From: an uncultured Acetobacteraceae bacterium
Lineage (GTDB): Bacteria; Pseudomonadota; Alphaproteobacteria; Acetobacterales; Acetobacteraceae
NCBI GenBank assembly: GCA_903895595.1
Contig: CAITUP010000091.1
Coordinates: forward strand, 1-64,000
DNA: 64,000 nucleotides
Direction of reading: 5' to 3'
Shown: in pieces, positions 8,580-17,337 of the stretch
How the letters are laid out: the number at the start of each line of letters is the position of its first letter
Position numbering within the stretch: the stretch's first letter is position 1
Translations under genes and position numbers: made by a program
The notes under the pieces: model-generated
The model's input: only the letters and a program-made list of their open reading frames with translations
The model's database searches: none
Told to the model about the DNA's origin: nothing

Positions 8580-10060
8580 GCGCTCTGTCGGACCTTCTGG
8601 CAGCGGGTGCGCGCGTGGGGGGCCACTACCCCTGGCCCTGCGTCGCGGTGACCGCCGATGTATGGCGTCAGGCGACCGCCTGTCTGGCGGAGGGAGCCGT
8701 CACATTGCTCAGCCTGTGGGGCGATACCGGCCGGGTGCATATGGCGCTGCTGTCGGCCGAGGAAGCGCCCCCGATTGCCGTGTTGAGCCTGGATTGCCCG
8801 TCGCTGCGCTATCCGTCCGTGGGGGCCTCGCATCCGCCGGCAATCCGGCTGGAACGCGCCATCCGCGACCTGTTCGGGCTGGAAGCCGAGGGCGCGTTGG
8901 ACGTCCGGCCCTGGCTGGATCACGGCCGTTGGGGGGAGGAAACCCCGCCGCCCTATCGTTTCCTGCCGGTGCAGGGCGAGGCATTGCACCAAATCCCCGT
9001 CGGCCCCGTCCACGCCGGCATCATCGAACCCGGCCATTTCCGCTTCACCGCCGAGGGCGAAACGGTCGTTCGGTTGGAGGAACGCCTGGGCTATGTCCAC
9101 AAAGGCGTCGACGCGCTGCTGGCCGGCGCCCAGATCGGGCGGGCGGAACGGATTGTCGCGCGGGTGTCCGGCGACAGCACGGTTGCTTACAGTTTGGGGT
9201 TCGCCCGAGCGGTGGAGGCCGCACTGGACATCGCGGTGCCGGAACGGGCGGTTTGGCTGCGGGCCGTGATGGCGGAGATGGAGCGGCTGGCGAATCATTT
9301 CGGCGATTTCGGCGCGATCTGCAACGATGCCTCGTTCTCCATCATGCTGGCGCATTGCGCGGTGCTGCGGGAACGGGTGCTGCGGGCGGCGATGGCCTGC
9401 TTCGGGCACCGGTTGATGATGGACCGGATCGTGCCGGGTGGTGTGACTCGGGATTTGGATGAGGCCGGGGTTGGGATGCTGCTGACGCTGGTGGAATCGC
9501 TGGGGGAGGCTTTCGCGCCGCTGGCGGAGCTTTACGACAAAACCGCGTCCTTGCAGGACCGCACCGTTACCACCGGGATATTGAAACCTGCTCTTGCCGC
9601 GCAATTCGGGGCAGGGGGTTATGTCGGCCGAGCATCGGGGCGTGGGTTCGATGCGCGGCGGTCGGTGGGGTATGCGCCATACGACCAGCTGAATTTCACC
9701 GTTCCGGTGCGGGAGGACGGCGACGTCAACGCCCGTGCGTGGATCAGGATCGAGGAAATCCGCGAAAGCCTGAAATTGCTGGAACAACTGCTCACGCGTC
9801 TGCCGGACGGCCCGGTCCTGGCGTCGCTGGAGAATGCGTTCCCCGGCCCCGGCGAGGGCATGGCGCTGGTGGAAGCGTTCCGCGGCGATCTGCTGGTGTG
9901 GCTACGGATCGTCGATGGGCACGTGGATCGTTGCCATCTGCGGGACGCGTCGTGGTTCCAGTGGCCGCTGCTGGAAGTGGTCATCGAAGGCAACATCGTC
10001 GCCGATTTTCCGTTGTGCAACAAAAGCTTCAACTGTTCGTATTCGGGGCACGATCTGTGA
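8576..10060 (+). CDS. hyfG: HyfG-like large subunit lacking NiFe ligands (Ehr type)
   Basis: 494-aa peripheral subunit: an N-terminal NuoC-like part (about 1-125, ending RAIRDLFGLEAEG...RPWLDHG) fused to a NuoD/hydrogenase large-subunit domain. In NiFe hydrogenases the nickel is held by two CxxC pairs. Here the N-terminal pair is missing: residues 188-206 read GRAERIVARVSGDSTVAYS, where HycE/HyfG have ERICGIC. The C-terminal pair is also absent: the protein ends FPLCNKSFNCSYSGHDL, with isolated Cys481 and Cys487, no CxxC and no cleavable tail. The rest of the fold, such as the EMERLANHFGDFGAICND segment, is well conserved. This fits the known energy-converting-hydrogenase-related complexes, which are hydrogenase relatives without a NiFe site. 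The substrate is unknown. It overlaps hyfF by 4 bases; a paired repeat follows. Confidence 0.88.
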   Translation: MSALSDLLAAGARVGGHYPWPCVAVTADVWRQATACLAEGAVTLLSLWGDTGRVHMALLSAEEAPPIAVLSLDCPSLRYPSVGASHPPAIRLERAIRDLFGLEAEGALDVRPWLDHGRWGEETPPPYRFLPVQGEALHQIPVGPVHAGIIEPGHFRFTAEGETVVRLEERLGYVHKGVDALLAGAQIGRAERIVARVSGDSTVAYSLGFARAVEAALDIAVPERAVWLRAVMAEMERLANHFGDFGAICNDASFSIMLAHCAVLRERVLRAAMACFGHRLMMDRIVPGGVTRDLDEAGVGMLLTLVESLGEAFAPLAELYDKTASLQDRTVTTGILKPALAAQFGAGGYVGRASGRGFDARRSVGYAPYDQLNFTVPVREDGDVNARAWIRIEEIRESLKLLEQLLTRLPDGPVLASLENAFPGPGEGMALVEAFRGDLLVWLRIVDGHVDRCHLRDASWFQWPLLEVVIEGNIVADFPLCNKSFNCSYSGHDL

Positions 10061-10072
10061 TGGTATCACACC

Positions 10073-10146
10073 CGTCATGGTCGGGCTTGACCCGACCACC
10101 TCTTTCCGATTGGCCTAAGATGGTCGGGTCAAGCCCGACCATGACG
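10073..10146. repeat. Paired inverted-repeat element inside the hyf operon, copy 2
   Basis: Arms 10073-10098 and 10121-10146 are perfect 26-base inverted copies; the 22-base spacer contains TTGGCCTAAG, close to the spacer of the copy at 7047-7118. It lies between hyfG and hyfI and would fold as a 26-bp RNA stem. Confidence 0.88.
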
Positions 10147-10154
10147 AGGGGATC

Positions 10155-10658
10155 ATGCTGAAAACCCTCCTCCAAGGCCTCCGCCGCCCCCTGACGGAAG
10201 CGCCCCCGACCCCCGATCCCGCACTCGCGGCCTTAGCCGCGAACCTCGACGCGACCGCGCGCAAGCGGCTCGGGCATAGCCTGTCGATCCGCCAAGTGGA
10301 CGCCGGGTCCTGCAACGGGTGCGAACTGGAAATTCACGCGCTGAACAACGCGTTCCACGACCTGGAACGTTTCGGCCTGCGCTTCGTTGCCTCGCCGCGC
10401 CACGCCGACGTGCTGCTGGTCACGGGGCCCGTCACGAAGAACATGAAAGAAGCCTTGGAGCGCACGTGGCGTGCCACGCCGGACCCGAAATGGGTGGTCG
10501 CGGTCGGCGATTGTGGGGCCGATGCAGGGGTTTTCGCCGGGAGCTACGCCGTGGTAGGCGGGGTTTCCGCGGTCATCCCGGTCGATCTGGTCATTCGCGG
10601 CTGCCCGCCCTCGCCCGAGCAACTGCTCCGTGGCCTGCTTTCCTTGTTGGGGTCGTAA
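10155..10658 (+). CDS. hyfI: HyfI-like small subunit with 4Fe-4S site (NuoB-type)
   Basis: 167-aa protein homologous to NuoB/HyfI/HycG, the electron-transfer subunit that faces the large subunit. All four ligands of the N2-type cluster are present: Cys53 and Cys56 (GSCNGCELEI), Cys120 (GDCG) and Cys150 (RGCPPSP). It is shorter than E. coli HyfI (about 250 aa), with no C-terminal extension. The intact cluster beside a NiFe-less large subunit argues for a redox-active complex with a different substrate. There is no ferredoxin-like HyfA/HyfH gene next to it, so the electron donor must come from elsewhere. The flavoprotein gene that follows starts 3 bases after its stop. Confidence 0.9.
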   Translation: MLKTLLQGLRRPLTEAPPTPDPALAALAANLDATARKRLGHSLSIRQVDAGSCNGCELEIHALNNAFHDLERFGLRFVASPRHADVLLVTGPVTKNMKEALERTWRATPDPKWVVAVGDCGADAGVFAGSYAVVGGVSAVIPVDLVIRGCPPSPEQLLRGLLSLLGS

Positions 10659-10661
10659 GAT

Positions 10662-11708
10662 ATGAAATTCGGCTATTTCACCCTCAGCGACAACGCCTAC
10701 ACCGACAACACCCGCTCGGCCAACCAGTTCGTCAACGACATCGTTGCCGAGGCCATTCACGCCGAGACCCTGGGCATGCATTCCGCCTGGATCGGCGAGC
10801 ATCATTTCAACGGCCTCGGCGTGCTGTCCTGCCCCGATCTGGCGTTGGCCTATATCGCGGCGCGTACGGAACGTATCCGGCTGGCGCCGGCGGTGACGGT
10901 GCTGCCGTTGCATCATCCGATCCGGGTGGCCGAGCAGTGGGCAAGTTTGGATTTGATGAGCGGCGGACGCGTCGATTTCGCCGCGGGGCGTGGTTACGAT
11001 CGGCGGGAATACGAGCCGCTGGGTGCGAATTTCGACGATAATCAGTCGCTGTTCGAGGAGGGCATGGAGATCGTGCGCCGTTTGTGGGACTCGGACGGTC
11101 CGCTGACGTTCCATGGCAAGCATTACAAATTCGACGACGTTACGATTACGCCGCAACCGTTGCAGCGGCCGTTGCCGGCCTATGTCGCGTCGTTTTCCGG
11201 TCCGTCGATCGAACTGGCGGCTCGTTTGGGTTGTGGCTTGATTGTCGCTCCGTTCGCGGCGGCGATGAGTTACGGGGGGTTGAAGCAGGTCGGCGACCTT
11301 TATCGGGAGACCTGCGCGAAGCACGGCACGAAACCCGGTCGTCTGATGTGCAGCTATTTCATCCATTTCGCCGACACCCCCGCGGAGGAGGACGCCGCCC
11401 GCGCTCGGCAGATCCGGTATTATCGCGAATGCGTCATTCCGGCTTTTCCCGGCGACCCGGAGACGGCCCCGCCGAGCTACCGGTATTTTATCGAGATGGT
11501 CGAGCGGTTGCGGAATGTTCGGCCTCAGGATCTGGGAGAGAATTCGGTGCTGTTGGGGGATTCGGCGCGGATTACCGAGAGTTTGAAGAAGGTTCAGGCT
11601 GCTGGGGTCGATGAGGTTATTTTGTATTTCAATGTCGGGTTGAAGCCGCACGGGATGGTCAAGCACGAGATGTCTCGGTTCATGGCGGAAGTCGCCGTGA
11701 ATTTCTAG
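10662..11708 (+). CDS. LLM-class flavin-dependent oxidoreductase (luciferase-like)
   Basis: 348-aa TIM-barrel protein of the bacterial luciferase-like monooxygenase family. Features include the N-terminal MKFGYFTLSDN strand, GMHSAWIGEHHF near residue 40, the RIRLAPAVTVLPLHHPIRVAEQ segment typical of FMN- or F420-type members, and ERLRNVRP near the C-terminus. Such enzymes use reduced flavin supplied by a separate reductase and often oxidise small organic or sulfur compounds; the substrate cannot be told. It starts only 3 bases after hyfI, so it is almost certainly cotranscribed with the Ehr-like complex. That makes it a candidate redox partner, which is inference from position alone. Confidence 0.85.
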   Translation: MKFGYFTLSDNAYTDNTRSANQFVNDIVAEAIHAETLGMHSAWIGEHHFNGLGVLSCPDLALAYIAARTERIRLAPAVTVLPLHHPIRVAEQWASLDLMSGGRVDFAAGRGYDRREYEPLGANFDDNQSLFEEGMEIVRRLWDSDGPLTFHGKHYKFDDVTITPQPLQRPLPAYVASFSGPSIELAARLGCGLIVAPFAAAMSYGGLKQVGDLYRETCAKHGTKPGRLMCSYFIHFADTPAEEDAARARQIRYYRECVIPAFPGDPETAPPSYRYFIEMVERLRNVRPQDLGENSVLLGDSARITESLKKVQAAGVDEVILYFNVGLKPHGMVKHEMSRFMAEVAVNF

Positions 11709-11715
11709 TGCCAGG

Positions 11716-11953
11716 CGTCCGAACCTTTGACTCATAGTCAGCGGTGCCCTGTCGTCATGCCGACGCAGGTCGGCATCCACGACTTGCTGGCCGCTACCAA
11801 GAAAGTCGTGGATGCTGACCTCCGTCAGCATGACGATGTGGCGAACTCCGATGTGTCAATGGTTAGTTCGGTTGGTATAACTCGTCATGCCGACCTGCGT
11901 CGGCATGACGAGTTGGCACGGACCGGTGTGTCAATGGTGAGGGCGGCTGCTAT
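11716..11953. repeat. Interspersed palindromic repeat, long copy; fills the gap 11709-12039
   Basis: The non-coding stretch after the flavoprotein gene holds a repeat whose ends (from CGTCCGAACCTTTGA to GAGGGCGGCTG) recur at 59710-59817. Inside are nested hairpins: arms of about 32 bases around 11754-11851 built on GTCATGCCGACGCAGG, and a perfect 14+4+14 palindrome at 11881-11912. The short copy lacks most of the middle. Near 11978-12052 there is a further imperfect inverted repeat (AACCGCGAATGAGCG against CGTTCATTTGCGGTT) that could terminate the convergent genes. I see no gene here. Confidence 0.75.
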
Positions 11954-12039
11954 AAGCTGATCGCTTGGCCAGAAATATTCGAACCGCGAATGAGCGCATA
12001 TTCAACAATCTATTTGCGTTCACTCCCGTTCATTTGCGG

Positions 12040-12795
12040 TTAACCAATCCTCGCATCCGCCGCCCGCAACAACCGAGCAAAACGATCCGCCCAGGCCGTT
12101 TGTCCAGCGGCATCGGCGATCAGGTCTTGCCGAATCTCGATCTCCACATGCACCAACCCGAGTCCCTCGGCATGCGTCGGCACGCTGTAATCGCTGTCGT
12201 CGGTGATCGCGTAAGGCTCGTTCGCCCCAACAATGAGATCGCCTTCGGCGCGCAGCAGATCGAGCATGACATTCGCCATGCGGACATCCCGGTGGAACAG
12301 CACGCCGACTTGCATGTCCCGCCGCTCGCCTTTGAACGACGGCGTGAAGCTATGCATCGCCACGAACAACGTCCGCCGCCCCGCCGCCGCACGCGCGTCC
12401 AGCAGGCCCCGGATACGATCGTGATACGGCGTGAAAATCGCGGCCACCCGCGCGGCACGATCGGCGTCCGTTAGCCCCTCGTTTCCGGGGATCGGGGTAT
12501 ATTCGCTCACGACCGGCATCGCCGAGGCCCAGGACGGGTCCCGGTTGCAATCGATCGCCAGCCGGGAATAGGCCTGCAACACCGCCGTCGCGTCCAATGC
12601 CTCCGACAGGCGTTCCGTCACCCCGGCAATCCCGATATCCCAGGCGATATGCCGGTCCATCTCCGCCAGCGGCACCCCCAATCCCCGTAGACGCCGCGGA
12701 ATCGCCCGACCCGCGTGGTCCCCGGTCAGGAAGATGGAGGACGCCCCGTCCTCCCGCAGCACGCGGACCGGGTTTGGTTCGTCGGGGTCAAGCAT
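12040..12795 (-). CDS. N-formylglutamate amidohydrolase family protein
   Basis: 251-aa zinc-hydrolase-type protein of the N-formylglutamate amidohydrolase (HutG-like) family, which releases formate from N-formylglutamate in histidine breakdown or acts on related amides. Recognisable blocks are [15 protein letters not shown] near residue 23, [37 protein letters not shown] and the C-terminal [15 protein letters not shown]; the histidines and glutamates in these blocks are the expected metal and catalytic ligands. No other hut gene is next to it, so the physiological substrate is uncertain. It is convergent with the flavoprotein gene across a repeat-rich gap and divergent from the quinone oxidoreductase gene. 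Confidence 0.85.
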   Translation of the reverse strand: MLDPDEPNPVRVLREDGASSIFLTGDHAGRAIPRRLRGLGVPLAEMDRHIAWDIGIAGVTERLSEALDATAVLQAYSRLAIDCNRDPSWASAMPVVSEYTPIPGNEGLTDADRAARVAAIFTPYHDRIRGLLDARAAAGRRTLFVAMHSFTPSFKGERRDMQVGVLFHRDVRMANVMLDLLRAEGDLIVGANEPYAITDDSDYSVPTHAEGLGLVHVEIEIRQDLIADAAGQTAWADRFARLLRAADARIG

Positions 12796-12867
12796 CGCGG
12801 GGCCTCTTGTTGCCGTCTCGGCCGGGGTTTAACCCCCACCCAAGCAAACCGCCAGAGGAACGCCGCC

Positions 12868-13869
12868 ATGACCGTCCCGCAGACCATGACCCATATCCAA
12901 GCCGACGGTGCCGGCGGGCCAGAGGTGTTGAAGCTCGCCACCGGCCCGGTGCCTACGCCGGCCGCGGACGAGGTGCTGATCCGGGTCGAGGCCGCCGGCG
13001 TCAACCGCCCCGATGTCGCGCAACGCCAAGGCTCCTACCCGCCGCCCCCTGGCGCCTCCCCGTTGCTGGGCCTGGAAGTCGCCGGCGAGGTCGTGGCGCT
13101 CGGCAGCGCCGTTACCGGAGCAAAGATCGGCGACAAGGTCTGCGCTTTGACCAACGGCGGCGGCTACGCGGAGTACTGCACCGCGCCCGTCACCCAATGC
13201 CTGCCCTGGCCCGCAGGCTACTCGGCAATCCAAGCGGCGGCGGTGCCGGAGACGTTCTTCACCGTCTGGGCGAACCTGTTCCAGATGGGCCGGCTGGCAA
13301 AGGGCGAGAAAGTTCTTATCCACGGCGGCACCAGCGGCATCGGCGTGACCGCCCTGCAACTCGCCCACGCGTTCGGCGCGACCGTCTACGCGACCGCCGG
13401 ATCGGACGACAAAGTCGCGGCTTGCCTGCGCTACGGGGCCGACGCCGCGTTCAACTACCGCACCCAGGATTTTGCGAACGAACTCCGCACCCTGACCGGC
13501 GGCAAGGGCGTGGACGCGATCCTGGACATGGTCGGCGCGCCTTATGCGCAGAAGAATATCCGTTCGTTGGCGATGGACGGGCGGCTGGTGCTGATCGCGT
13601 TCCTCGGCGGATCGGTCGCCGACAAATTCGACTTCCTGCAGATTATGACCAAACGCGTCACCGTCACCGGATCGACCATGCGCCCGCGCACAACCGCGCA
13701 GAAGGCTGCCATCGCGGCCGATTTGCGTGCCAAGGTGTGGCCGATCCTCGACGCCGGCCGTTGCGCGCCGGTCATCCACAGCGTCTTTCCGCTCGGCCAA
13801 GCCGCCGAGGCGCACGCGCTGATGGAATCCAGCCAGCACATCGGCAAGATCGTCCTGAGCCTGGGATGA
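12868..13869 (+). CDS. NAD(P)H-quinone oxidoreductase, zinc-free MDR family
   Basis: 333-aa medium-chain dehydrogenase/reductase of the quinone oxidoreductase (PIG3/QorA-like) group. The start is ATG 12868 ([20 protein letters not shown]) with AGAGGAA upstream. [20 protein letters not shown] is the family signature, and the NADPH-binding Rossmann motif is [15 protein letters not shown] near residue 150. Zinc ligands are absent, as expected for this branch. It begins an operon of three genes with 4-base overlaps: this gene, an alpha/beta hydrolase and an EamA transporter. Confidence 0.85.
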   Translation: MTVPQTMTHIQADGAGGPEVLKLATGPVPTPAADEVLIRVEAAGVNRPDVAQRQGSYPPPPGASPLLGLEVAGEVVALGSAVTGAKIGDKVCALTNGGGYAEYCTAPVTQCLPWPAGYSAIQAAAVPETFFTVWANLFQMGRLAKGEKVLIHGGTSGIGVTALQLAHAFGATVYATAGSDDKVAACLRYGADAAFNYRTQDFANELRTLTGGKGVDAILDMVGAPYAQKNIRSLAMDGRLVLIAFLGGSVADKFDFLQIMTKRVTVTGSTMRPRTTAQKAAIAADLRAKVWPILDAGRCAPVIHSVFPLGQAAEAHALMESSQHIGKIVLSLG

Positions 13870-14642
13870 TCCTGAACGCCATCCAAGCCGGCGAGGGGCC
13901 TCCGGTCGTGCTGCTGCACGGCCTGTTCGGCGCCGCCCGCAACTGGGGCACGATGCAGCGCGCTCTGGCCCCGAGGTTCCGCGTGATCGCGCTGGACATG
14001 CGCAACCACGGCGCCAGCCCCCACGAAGCGGGCATGCGCTACGCCGAACTGGCCGAGGATGTGTTGGAGACGCTGGGAAAGCTGGATGCGCTGCCTGCGG
14101 CGGTCGTCGGGCACTCCATGGGCGGCAAGGCGGCGATGGTGTTGGCGTTGACCCACCCGTCCGCCGTCGGCCGCCTGCTGGTGTCCGACATCGCGCCGGT
14201 CGTCTACCAACACGGCAACAAAGGCGTCGCCGCTGCGATGCGGGCGATCCCGTTGGCCCCGTCGCTGACCCGAGCCCAGGCGGATGACGTCGTGCAAACG
14301 GCCGTGCCCGACCCTGCCGTGCGCGCCTTCCTCCTGAGCAACCTCGTGTTCGGCGCCACCTCGCACTGGCGCATCGGCTTGGATGAAATCGCCGCCGCGA
14401 TACCGGATTTGGAGGGGTGGGAGGACCCCGGCCGGCCCCCTTACACCGGCCTCACGTTGTTCGCGACCGGCGGCAACTCCGATTACGTGCTTCCCGAACA
14501 CCGGCCGGCGATCCGGGGCATGTTCCCCGCGGTCCGCTTCGTCGGCATCAAAAACGCTGGCCATTGGGTGCATGCCGACAACCCCACCGGTTTCCTGTCC
14601 GTGTTGGAAGCCTTTCTGCACGATTGGAATACGCCCGCATGA
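13866..14642 (+). CDS. Alpha/beta hydrolase (YbfF-like esterase)
   Basis: 258-aa alpha/beta hydrolase. The oxyanion region is [15 protein letters not shown] near residue 15, the nucleophile elbow is GHSMGGK (Ser in GxSxG), and the late [11 protein letters not shown] supplies the catalytic histidine. The pattern [10 protein letters not shown] is typical of the YbfF/esterase branch acting on acyl esters or acyl-CoA. The ATG at 13866 overlaps the preceding stop, and its own stop overlaps the EamA gene start, so all three genes should be cotranslated. Substrate unknown. Confidence 0.85.
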   Translation: MILNAIQAGEGPPVVLLHGLFGAARNWGTMQRALAPRFRVIALDMRNHGASPHEAGMRYAELAEDVLETLGKLDALPAAVVGHSMGGKAAMVLALTHPSAVGRLLVSDIAPVVYQHGNKGVAAAMRAIPLAPSLTRAQADDVVQTAVPDPAVRAFLLSNLVFGATSHWRIGLDEIAAAIPDLEGWEDPGRPPYTGLTLFATGGNSDYVLPEHRPAIRGMFPAVRFVGIKNAGHWVHADNPTGFLSVLEAFLHDWNTPA

Positions 14643-15523
14643 GCGCCGCCGCCCCTCCCGCTCCGGCACGCCTGATCGCGCTGGTGCCGTCCTTGACCGC
14701 CGCCGTGTCGTTCAGCATCGCGGATATCCTGCTGAAGCTGATCTACGCCTCCGGCATGAACGTCATGACGCTGCTGTCGTTGCGCGGGTTGCTGGTGGTG
14801 GCGTTCTTCTGGACGTGGCTGCGGATGTCCCGCCCGGCCCGCTGGCACACGAACCGGGAGCGAGTCGTCGCGATCGGCCTGGGCATCCTGTTCGCGATGA
14901 CGATGTTCGGGCTGCTGAAAGCCATTTCGCTGCTGCCGGTCTCGATCGCGATCCTGGCCTATTTCGTCTACCCGTTGCTCACCGGCATCGGCGGGGCGCT
15001 GACCGGGGTGGATCGGCTGGGCTGGCGTGCGTTGTTGACCGCGCTGGCGGCGTTTTGCGGGTTGGCGCTGATGCTCGGCCAGCAGATCGGTCACCTTTCG
15101 CTCGTTGGCCTCGGTTTCGCTTTTGCAGCAGCGATTTGCCGGGTGATTTCGCTGCTGGGCACCCGAGCGTGGCTGTCGGGCACAGATGCGCGGGTGACGA
15201 CGTGGTATTCGATGCTGCCGTCCGCGATCCTGTTCGTCGCCGTGGCGCTGGTCGCGGACGACTGGCGGTTTCCCGGCGCTTTATGGGGCTGGGGCGCGTT
15301 CTTCGGCGCGGCGGTCACGACCACGCTGTCGACGCTGCTGATCTACATGTCCACCAACACCGTCGGTCCGTTCCGCACGGCGCTGGTGATGAATCTGGAG
15401 CCGCTGCTGACCCTGATTTTCAGCATGATCCTGCTGGGGGAGGTTCTGACTCCGGTCCAACTGGTCGGTGCCGCCATTATGATCGGCGCGCTGGTGCTGT
15501 TTCAGTTCGTGCGTGCTCGATAG
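14639..15523 (+). CDS. EamA/DMT-family transporter
   Basis: 294-aa inner-membrane protein with about ten hydrophobic helices in two EamA halves (the second half includes TLLIYMSTNTVGPFRTALVM and LEPLLTLIFSMILLGEVLTP, a typical EamA end signature). Members of this superfamily export or import amino acids, nucleotides or drugs, and the cargo cannot be predicted. Start ATG 14639 overlaps the hydrolase stop (ATGA). It is convergent with the FAD oxidoreductase gene, with only 3 bases between stops. Confidence 0.82.
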   Translation: MSAAAPPAPARLIALVPSLTAAVSFSIADILLKLIYASGMNVMTLLSLRGLLVVAFFWTWLRMSRPARWHTNRERVVAIGLGILFAMTMFGLLKAISLLPVSIAILAYFVYPLLTGIGGALTGVDRLGWRALLTALAAFCGLALMLGQQIGHLSLVGLGFAFAAAICRVISLLGTRAWLSGTDARVTTWYSMLPSAILFVAVALVADDWRFPGALWGWGAFFGAAVTTTLSTLLIYMSTNTVGPFRTALVMNLEPLLTLIFSMILLGEVLTPVQLVGAAIMIGALVLFQFVRAR

Positions 15524-15526
15524 CGA

Positions 15527-16630
15527 TCAGGTAAATCGGGCTGACGAAAATGGCGCCAGCGCTTCCGGCAACACCCCCGCTAAAATCGCTGGCGCCAGCG
15601 CCAGAGCATGCGCGCCCGCGAGCGTCACCCCGCTATGGCACGTCGCCGCGAACGCGCCCGGATACCGTTCCGATTGCTCGTAAATCGGATAACCATCCGG
15701 CGACATGACGCGCAGCGCGGCCCACATGCGGACGATAGTGACGTCCTTCAACGCCGGAAACACCGCCGTGTTGCGGGCCGCGATCTCCTTCAGCACGGAT
15801 ACGCGGGTGGAGGTATCGAACCCTACATCCTCCTGACTGTCGCCGAGCATGACGGTGCCCTCGGCGGTTTGGCGGAGGACATGAGTGACGTAGGGGAGCA
15901 TCGGCGGCAGGCGTTCCGTCACGACGATCTGGCCCTGCAACGGCGTCACCGGCATCGACAGTCCCACCATCGGCGCCAGATCGCGGCTGCCGAGGCCGGC
16001 GGCGATGACGATTTTCGCTCCGACGAATTTTTCCGGACCGCAATGGACGGTGAAACTCCCTGGTGCCGGATCGATCCGGTCGACCTTGCGGCCCGGCAGA
16101 TACGACGCGCCGGTTCCCTGCAATCCGCTGTGCAGGGCACGCAATAAATATAACGGGCTGGCATGTCCGTCGATCGGGCAGAATGCCGCGCCGACCACGC
16201 GGTCCCCCAGGCCGGACACCATCGACCGGACTTCCTCGCGGCCGAGCATCCGCGTGCCGATATCGCCGTTCTCGTTATGCATCCGGTGCACCATAGCGGC
16301 GCGATGTTCGAATTCTTCGTCGGACAGGCAGAACGTCAGGCCGCCCGGCTGTTCCAACGCCACATCGATACCTGCGGTGCCCGCAAGCCGTTCCGCCAGA
16401 CCGGGCCAGAGTTCGGACGAGTGGCGCGTCCAGTGGGCGTAAGGCGGCATCCCCGCCCCCTTGCTCTGCACCCACACCAACCCGAAATTGCCCCTCGCCG
16501 CTCGGAAGGCGACATCGCCCTCATCCAACAGTGCGACCCGAGCGCCTTGCGACGCCGCGCCCCAGGCGATGGCACCGCCAACCAAGCCGCCGCCGATGAC
16601 GATCAGGTCATAGGGTGTGTTCGCGGGCAT
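15527..16630 (-). CDS. FAD-dependent oxidoreductase, D-amino-acid/glycine oxidase (DAO) family
   Basis: 367-aa flavoprotein. The N-terminal dinucleotide-binding motif is DLIVIGGGLVGGAIAWGAAS, followed by LLDEGDVAFRAARGNFGLVW, the DAO-type second flavin contact. VIAAGLGSRDLAPMVGLSMP and the C-terminal ATCHSGVTLAGAHALALAPA complete the FAD site. These features fit the DadA/HcnC/sarcosine-oxidase-like DAO group that oxidises amines or amino acids; the substrate is not evident. It ends 3 bases from the stop of the convergent EamA gene and lies just downstream of the Uma2 gene on the same strand. Confidence 0.85.
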   Translation of the reverse strand: MPANTPYDLIVIGGGLVGGAIAWGAASQGARVALLDEGDVAFRAARGNFGLVWVQSKGAGMPPYAHWTRHSSELWPGLAERLAGTAGIDVALEQPGGLTFCLSDEEFEHRAAMVHRMHNENGDIGTRMLGREEVRSMVSGLGDRVVGAAFCPIDGHASPLYLLRALHSGLQGTGASYLPGRKVDRIDPAPGSFTVHCGPEKFVGAKIVIAAGLGSRDLAPMVGLSMPVTPLQGQIVVTERLPPMLPYVTHVLRQTAEGTVMLGDSQEDVGFDTSTRVSVLKEIAARNTAVFPALKDVTIVRMWAALRVMSPDGYPIYEQSERYPGAFAATCHSGVTLAGAHALALAPAILAGVLPEALAPFSSARFT

Positions 16631-16666
16631 CGTTGGGATCTCCTTCCTGCAACACCCGGCGGGCCG

Positions 16667-17248
16667 TCACCCAGCCGCGAATTTCGTCGTCCTGTAAATC
16701 GAGGTAAGCGCCCCGCTGAACCCGATGCTGTCCAGTTCCAGCATCCCGGCGGAAATCGTCTCCGGCTGTTCCGGCCAGGACCCATCCGGCCTCCGCCGCA
16801 ACAACTCGGCACGGACAGACGAGCTCCGCAAAATCAAAATCTCCCGTAGGCTGGGGATCGTCGTGTATGTCCAAACATTGGCCCAGGTTTCCGCCGCGTT
16901 GCTTGGGGACAGAATCTCCACCAGCAAGACCGGGTCGGGCAGCGCATAGCCTTCCAACGGGGTTTCCGAACAGGTGACGCCCAGATCGGGAATGCGCATG
17001 TTGCGATCGGATCGGATGCGGGGGATGACGCCAGGAGTTGGAACCACGACGCAGGGGCCGCCGCGCTCCGCCAAATGATTGCCGATCAGCCTGGTCAACT
17101 CCCCCAATATCGCGTTATGCGGCAGGCTGGCCGGCGCCATCGCGCGCGGCTCCCCATCCACAAGCTGCCACAGCCCGCCGCCGGGCGCGTCCCAGGCGAG
17201 GAACTCGTCCAGATCCATCGTCGGGGGAATGTTGAATGCCTGAGCCAT
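16667..17248 (-). CDS. Uma2-family protein (DUF820, PD-(D/E)XK nuclease fold)
   Basis: 193-aa protein with the Uma2 layout: MDLDEFLAWD near the start, LWQLVDGEPRAMAPASLPHN, RIPDLGVTC and LLVEILSPSNAAETW. The D in PDLGV and the E in LVEILSPS correspond to the restriction-endonuclease-like active site of this family. Uma2 proteins are widespread and multi-copy, and their biological role is not settled. It is divergent from htpG with 89 bases between starts. No mobile element is visible beside it. Confidence 0.82.
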   Translation of the reverse strand: MAQAFNIPPTMDLDEFLAWDAPGGGLWQLVDGEPRAMAPASLPHNAILGELTRLIGNHLAERGGPCVVVPTPGVIPRIRSDRNMRIPDLGVTCSETPLEGYALPDPVLLVEILSPSNAAETWANVWTYTTIPSLREILILRSSSVRAELLRRRPDGSWPEQPETISAGMLELDSIGFSGALTSIYRTTKFAAG

Positions 17249-17284
17249 GATCGCAGCTTACCACACCATCCGTTCGCCCCAAAG

Positions 17285-17313
17285 GTTGAAATCCCCCCGC
17301 GCCGCACGCATAT
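17285..17313 (+). promoter_or_regulatory. Candidate heat-shock (RpoH-type) promoter of htpG
   Basis: GTTGAAA at 17285-17291 and CGCATAT at 17307-17313 sit at roughly sigma-32-like spacing upstream of htpG, whose family is commonly RpoH-controlled. The match to the alphaproteobacterial consensus is imperfect (GTTG for CTTG). Confidence 0.3.
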
Positions 17314-17337
17314 CGCCCCCTGCAAAGGAGGTATCGC

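Noticed and set aside
8576-10060. Calling the complex an active NiFe hydrogenase or formate hydrogenlyase
   Set aside because: Neither CxxC pair of the NiFe site is present in the large subunit, and no maturation protease, formate dehydrogenase or ferredoxin subunit gene lies nearby.
11716-11953. CRISPR-like array from repeated palindromes
   Set aside because: Repeats are unequal, nested and inverted with no regular spacers; no cas genes.
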